Below, piece after piece: positions 62,154-64,000 of a stretch of DNA of 64,000 nt. This DNA is from Rhynochetos jubatus. Lineage: Eukaryota > Chordata > Aves > Eurypygiformes > Rhynochetidae. The notes beneath the pieces were generated by a model. It was not told the origin of the DNA and ran no database searches. It was given only the letters and a program-made list of their open reading frames with translations. Position 1 is the first letter of the stretch. The number at the start of each line of letters is the position of its first letter. The stretch covers positions 101,715,086 through 101,779,085 of the forward strand of contig CM050650.1 of NCBI GenBank assembly GCA_027574665.1, read 5' to 3'. The position numbers and the translations under genes were made by a program.

Positions 62154-63192
62154 CTGAATATCAAAAAGAGGGAGCGCAGCAGCAACTGCTCTGCTGTCAT
62201 TTGGTTCAGGCTCCTTAGTGGTTGAATATAGAACAGTTTATGGATGCACAACTGCATTGTGCAACCCTATCCAGCCTTGCGCTGCTGAGCCTCCCTGCAG
62301 GGTTAGGTGCTATATGTTAAGCAGCATCTGTGCAGAAAGTTTTCAGGGTTAAAATTAGGAAGTTAGCGACCCTGATTCCATGTGCTCCTCTGCTAGGCAT
62401 CAAGTTTTATGTCTGTTGTTTTTTGGCAGATGATTAAATACCAGTTTCAAAAGTGATGCTGACGTTTAAATTCCCCCATCCCATTTACCTTTCCAGGACA
62501 GCAGTAATAACAATAATAAAAGGATCAAAGGCTGTCATGACAACTATAAATGGCTATATAACCACATAAGGACATATATAGTGTTCTTGTTTTGATTTCA
62601 GTGGCTAAAGTCCTAAAGTCGATTTGTTTCTTTCACATTTCACCTTTTCAGGGTTTGATAAAAGTGAAATCTAAGAGAAATTTGCATTTATTTTAGTAAA
62701 AAGGTTGATGATCCCAAGGCATTTTGCAGCAGATTCACAAAATACACTTGGGTACTACATATAGCCGTAGTCTGAGTTAATTTCAAAAAAGTAATATGCC
62801 AGGAAATAATTTGAAGAACTGAACAGGCACTGATTTCTGGATGAAAATAATCCTAAAATGTAATTATCTTTCATGAGCTCGACTGTTTTCAGTTTGTTTT
62901 GTTAGTTAGTTTAAATTTGGTAATATAGTGAATGTCAGTTCCTGAGAACTGTGAGACTTGCTAATATGATAGTCAATCACCAGCTCCAGGAGTTGTGTGA
63001 TAGAGAGAAATGTAAAATTCATATATGGAAAACGAAGAAGGGCATCCCGGAAGAATTAAAGTTCTTGAACTTCTTGACTGATTCATTTAAATGTCATATC
63101 TGCTGAAGTAAAGCATTTTCTTCTTTTCCAAAAAACTCTTTGTAAGACTTTTGACATGGGGAAAAAAAAACCAGATGATTTTATGAGGGAAC

Positions 63193-63352
63193 CTGCTGGA
63201 GCCTTTTGCAGAATTCTTCTTGTGCTGTTCTCTTGCACAAATGTTGGCCCAGTGACGTCGCTCAGCCACAGAAGACTTGAGGGGGAAGCTTAAGCAGGGT
63301 GATAAGGTTTTCTGCAGCTTCCTAGCACTTTTTTCAATCACCCCAGAAATGA
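63193..63352 (-). other. exon-like window with weak donor
   Basis: On the minus strand, TTTTCTCTGCAAAACAG precedes a 160-nt open stretch with segments VIEKSARKLQKTLSP and AERRHWANICAREQHKKN, ending at CAG followed by GTTCCC. The area contains a GACGTC site and other CpGs that are rare nearby. Its end phase does not match the start phase of the window at 54097, so the two would not be adjacent exons. No family is recognised. Confidence 0.2.
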
Positions 63353-64000
63353 CTGTTTTGCAGAGAAAATAAAGAGAAAGAAGGTGGCTGGGCCTAATCT
63401 TGTGCGGAAGAGAGGGAGTTGGTTAACTGAGAGAAATTCAAAGCAAAAAAGTTGTCTAAACGAACAAAACAAGAAGCCTTCAATGGAAACGTGCTTCAGC
63501 AGAATGTTAGCTCTGATCTCAGGCAGAAGCTATGATTACAGCATGAGAATAAGCTATTTACTTGAGAAGAAATGAAGATGAATGACAGACCCACAAAATG
63601 GGATCACACGGTAGACAATCACTTTTTTAGTGTAAACAAATTATATCCTAAATGGATTTCAGTGCTTTGCATGTTATTCTGGAATTGCAGTTCAAGAAGT
63701 CTGGCCAGAATACTGTAATATATATTCAAATATATGATTTAAAGAAACACCAGTATTCAGGGGATTGGCAAACTGTTGTTAATGAAAGGAGAAATAGAAG
63801 AGATGATTCTGATATTTCTCCAAAGAACATTCCCCTATGTTCCTTTACAAAGAAAGGTCATTTTGTCTTGGCTTTGCTCACATATCCAGGTCTGTTTGCA
63901 CTCAGATCTCTTCTCAGAACTTTTCTTAGTTTGCAATCAGTTTAATCCTAATTCCTGAGTTTGACTACCGCCTGGCCTGGAGTATCGCATGCAAGTTGAA

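Larger units (their letters stand above)
60036..64000. other. non-coding sequence with exon-like windows
   Basis: No interspersed repeat was recognised after the long LTR. Two minus-strand open windows with acceptor signals (61990-62153 and 63193-63352) are listed as weak candidates. An AAT microsatellite lies at 61518-61544. The rest is AT-rich. Confidence 0.5.

Overview
The window is nuclear DNA from a bird. The evidence is a set of CR1 LINE copies in several age classes, at least four of them ending in the CR1 3' octamer-type repeat (ATTCTATG / ATTCTGTG / ATCTGTGA), together with ERVL-style long terminal repeats (LTRs) of the kind found in avian genomes. The background is AT-rich and sparse in CpG, as expected of a gene-poor region or a very large intron on a macrochromosome. 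No bacterial or organellar genes are present, and none of the longer open frames is a recognisable host protein. Where such frames overlap repeats they are shadows of CR1 or LTR sequence.

Layout. 1-6.3 kb is AT-rich single-copy-looking sequence with T-rich tracts. 6.35-6.95 and 8.33-8.42 kb hold two minus-strand CR1 3' fragments. 10.04-10.89 kb is a decayed LINE-like reverse-transcriptase relic. 12.43-13.22 kb is a minus-strand solo LTR whose close relative lies in opposite orientation at 29.63-30.42 kb. 14.04-14.69 kb is an old CR1 pol fragment. 17.73-18.05 kb is a 5' LTR fragment. 20.67-20.99 kb is a CR1 piece lacking its 3' end. 28.06-28.79 (minus) and 48.56-49.31 kb (plus) are two young CR1 copies. 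33.47-33.68 and 36.66-36.89 kb are CR1 3' tails on the plus strand. 34.59-35.18 and 54.48-55.07 kb are ERVL-type solo LTRs. 38.99-40.76 kb contains a decayed endogenous retrovirus internal region with an integrase-like relic. 58.95-60.04 kb is a long LTR of a second family with an internal minisatellite. The rest is intergenic or intronic sequence.

Host genes. No gene can be named. Several short open windows with good splice signals may be exons. The best are a possible terminal exon at 38361-38471 (minus), a possible internal exon at 53895-54097 (minus, in compatible phase with the first), and a symmetric 81-nt exon-like window at 31461-31541 (plus). These are inferences from reading frame and splice sites only and have low confidence.

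No convincing new biological system was found. The most unusual observation is the inverted LTR pair, whose similarity is mosaic and which shares 14 bp outside the expected LTR boundary. Next are the two young CR1 copies, which share the same apparent frameshift and almost the same 5' truncation point. All identity figures are counts by eye.
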